Origin: an uncultured Lachnospiraceae bacterium
Lineage (GTDB): Bacteria > Bacillota > Clostridia > Lachnospirales > Lachnospiraceae
Length of the DNA stretch: 5,506 bases
Assembly: GCA_946627575.1 (NCBI GenBank)
Contig: CAMOVS010000107.1
Location: 1 to 5,506 of the forward strand
Reading direction: 5' to 3'
How positions within the stretch are numbered: position 1 is the first letter of the stretch; every line of letters starts with the position of its first letter. Below, one piece after another: positions 4,913-5,506 of the stretch. A program made the position numbers and the translations under genes. The notes below the pieces were generated by a model that saw nothing but the letters and a program-made list of their open reading frames with translations, searched no databases and was not told the origin of the DNA.

Positions 4913-5506
4913 CTATCTTGCTGTGTAGGTGGTGTGAAGCAGGCTGTGGGCCTTGGCCTTGCCGGGCTTCTCCAGGTACTCGTCATAGAGCATCTGGACA
5001 ACAGGACTTTCATGGGACCGACGGAGTTCATTGGCACTGTCAGAATCGTAGAGAACGGCAGACCGCAGACTCTTGAGGTCTGTATAGTTCCTTACGCTGT
5101 CGCTCTGGACGGGCTGTCCGCCGCCGTTGATACAGCCGCCGGGGCAAGCCATAATCTCGATGAAAAGATAGTTCTTCTCGCCGTTTTTCACCATTTCTAC
5201 GACCTTACGTGCGTTGGCCAGACCGCTGGCAACGCACACGTTCACTTCTGTGCCTGCGATCTTATAGGTAGCTTCTTTGATGCCGGGGATTCCACGGACA
5301 TCCATGAAGTCCACCTTTTCATTGCTTCCATCCAGGATGTTGGCTGCGGTACGAAGGGCCGCTTCCATAACACCGCCGGTGGCGCCGAAGATCTTGCCGG
5401 CTCCGGAAGCCATGGCGAAGGGATCGTCGAATTCTTCACCGGGCAGGTCTTTGAAGGTGATGCCGGCACCCTTAATCATACGGGAAAGTTCCCTGGTAGT
5501 CAGAGC
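4913..5506 (-). CDS. hydA: [FeFe]-hydrogenase catalytic subunit, C-terminal part (5' partial)
   Basis: The frame is open to the right edge, so the start lies outside; 197 C-terminal residues are visible. The segment begins with ALTTRELSRMIKGAGI, followed by EEFDDPFAMASGAGKIFGATGGVMEAALRT, typical of the H-cluster domain. The L3 H-cluster motif EIMACPGGCINGGGQP follows, whose two cysteines (visible residues 121 and 125) correspond to those that bind the cubane and bridge to the diiron subcluster. L1 and L2 lie beyond the edge. The last ~55 residues form the small-subunit-type domain (LRSAVLYDSD, RRSHESPVVQMLYDEYL), with the usual HSLLHTTY ending. The enzyme makes or oxidises H2 in the cytoplasm; the sequence style resembles the NAD(P)H-linked or electron-bifurcating group (HydA/HndD), but the N-terminal cluster domains needed to decide are not visible. 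A strong terminator follows. Confidence 0.93.
   Translation of the reverse strand, partial: ALTTRELSRMIKGAGITFKDLPGEEFDDPFAMASGAGKIFGATGGVMEAALRTAANILDGSNEKVDFMDVRGIPGIKEATYKIAGTEVNVCVASGLANARKVVEMVKNGEKNYLFIEIMACPGGCINGGGQPVQSDSVRNYTDLKSLRSAVLYDSDSANELRRSHESPVVQMLYDEYLEKPGKAKAHSLLHTTYTAR

Noticed and set aside
1..5506. tRNA, rRNA, CRISPR array, insertion sequence or phage attachment site
   Set aside because: No cloverleaf, regularly spaced repeats, transposase-like protein or terminal inverted repeats were seen on reading both strands.

Overview
The window looks like chromosome of an anaerobic Firmicute, most likely a gut Clostridia/Lachnospiraceae-type organism. The evidence is strong AGGAGG-type ribosome binding sites, mid GC content with AT-rich intergenic DNA, a PduU/EutS-type microcompartment shell protein beside an EutP-type GTPase, a soluble [FeFe]-hydrogenase, and a phosphoenolpyruvate-hydrolase-like TIM barrel fused to an AraC DNA-binding domain. 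This placement is inferred from gene content; no marker gene is present.

Layout. Positions 1-2645 (+ strand) hold three genes in one direction: the 3' part of a TIM-barrel/AraC fusion regulator, a divergent TIM-barrel paralogue coupled to it by an ATGA overlap, and, 64 bp later, a membrane-anchored NlpC/P60-like cysteine hydrolase. A hairpin at 2711-2746 separates them from a convergent two-gene minus-strand operon (3662 down to 2787): the shell protein followed by the EutP/PduV-type GTPase. That operon has a well-formed sigma-A-like promoter at 3770-3798. The 327-bp divergent intergenic region 3663-3989 also carries two inverted repeats and a weak promoter candidate for the rightward gene. 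A YbaK/EbsC-type aminoacyl-tRNA deacylase-like gene follows (3990-4463, +). A 449-bp gene-poor stretch (4464-4912) contains two strong intrinsic terminators, a 25-codon minus-strand micro-ORF of unknown status, and an AT-rich segment with no convincing gene. The right edge holds the 3' end of the hydrogenase catalytic subunit on the minus strand.

How the genes work together. The two TIM-barrel proteins probably form one regulatory or metabolic unit, with the fusion acting as a DNA-binding sensor; ligand and targets are unknown. The shell/GTPase pair has no enzymatic core beside it, so it looks like a satellite microcompartment locus serving a compartment encoded elsewhere. The YbaK-like and hydrogenase genes appear to be independent housekeeping units. 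The most distinctive items are the TIM-barrel/AraC fusion with its eroded partner, the isolated shell/GTPase operon with its inverted repeats, and the micro-ORF/hairpin element after the YbaK-like gene.
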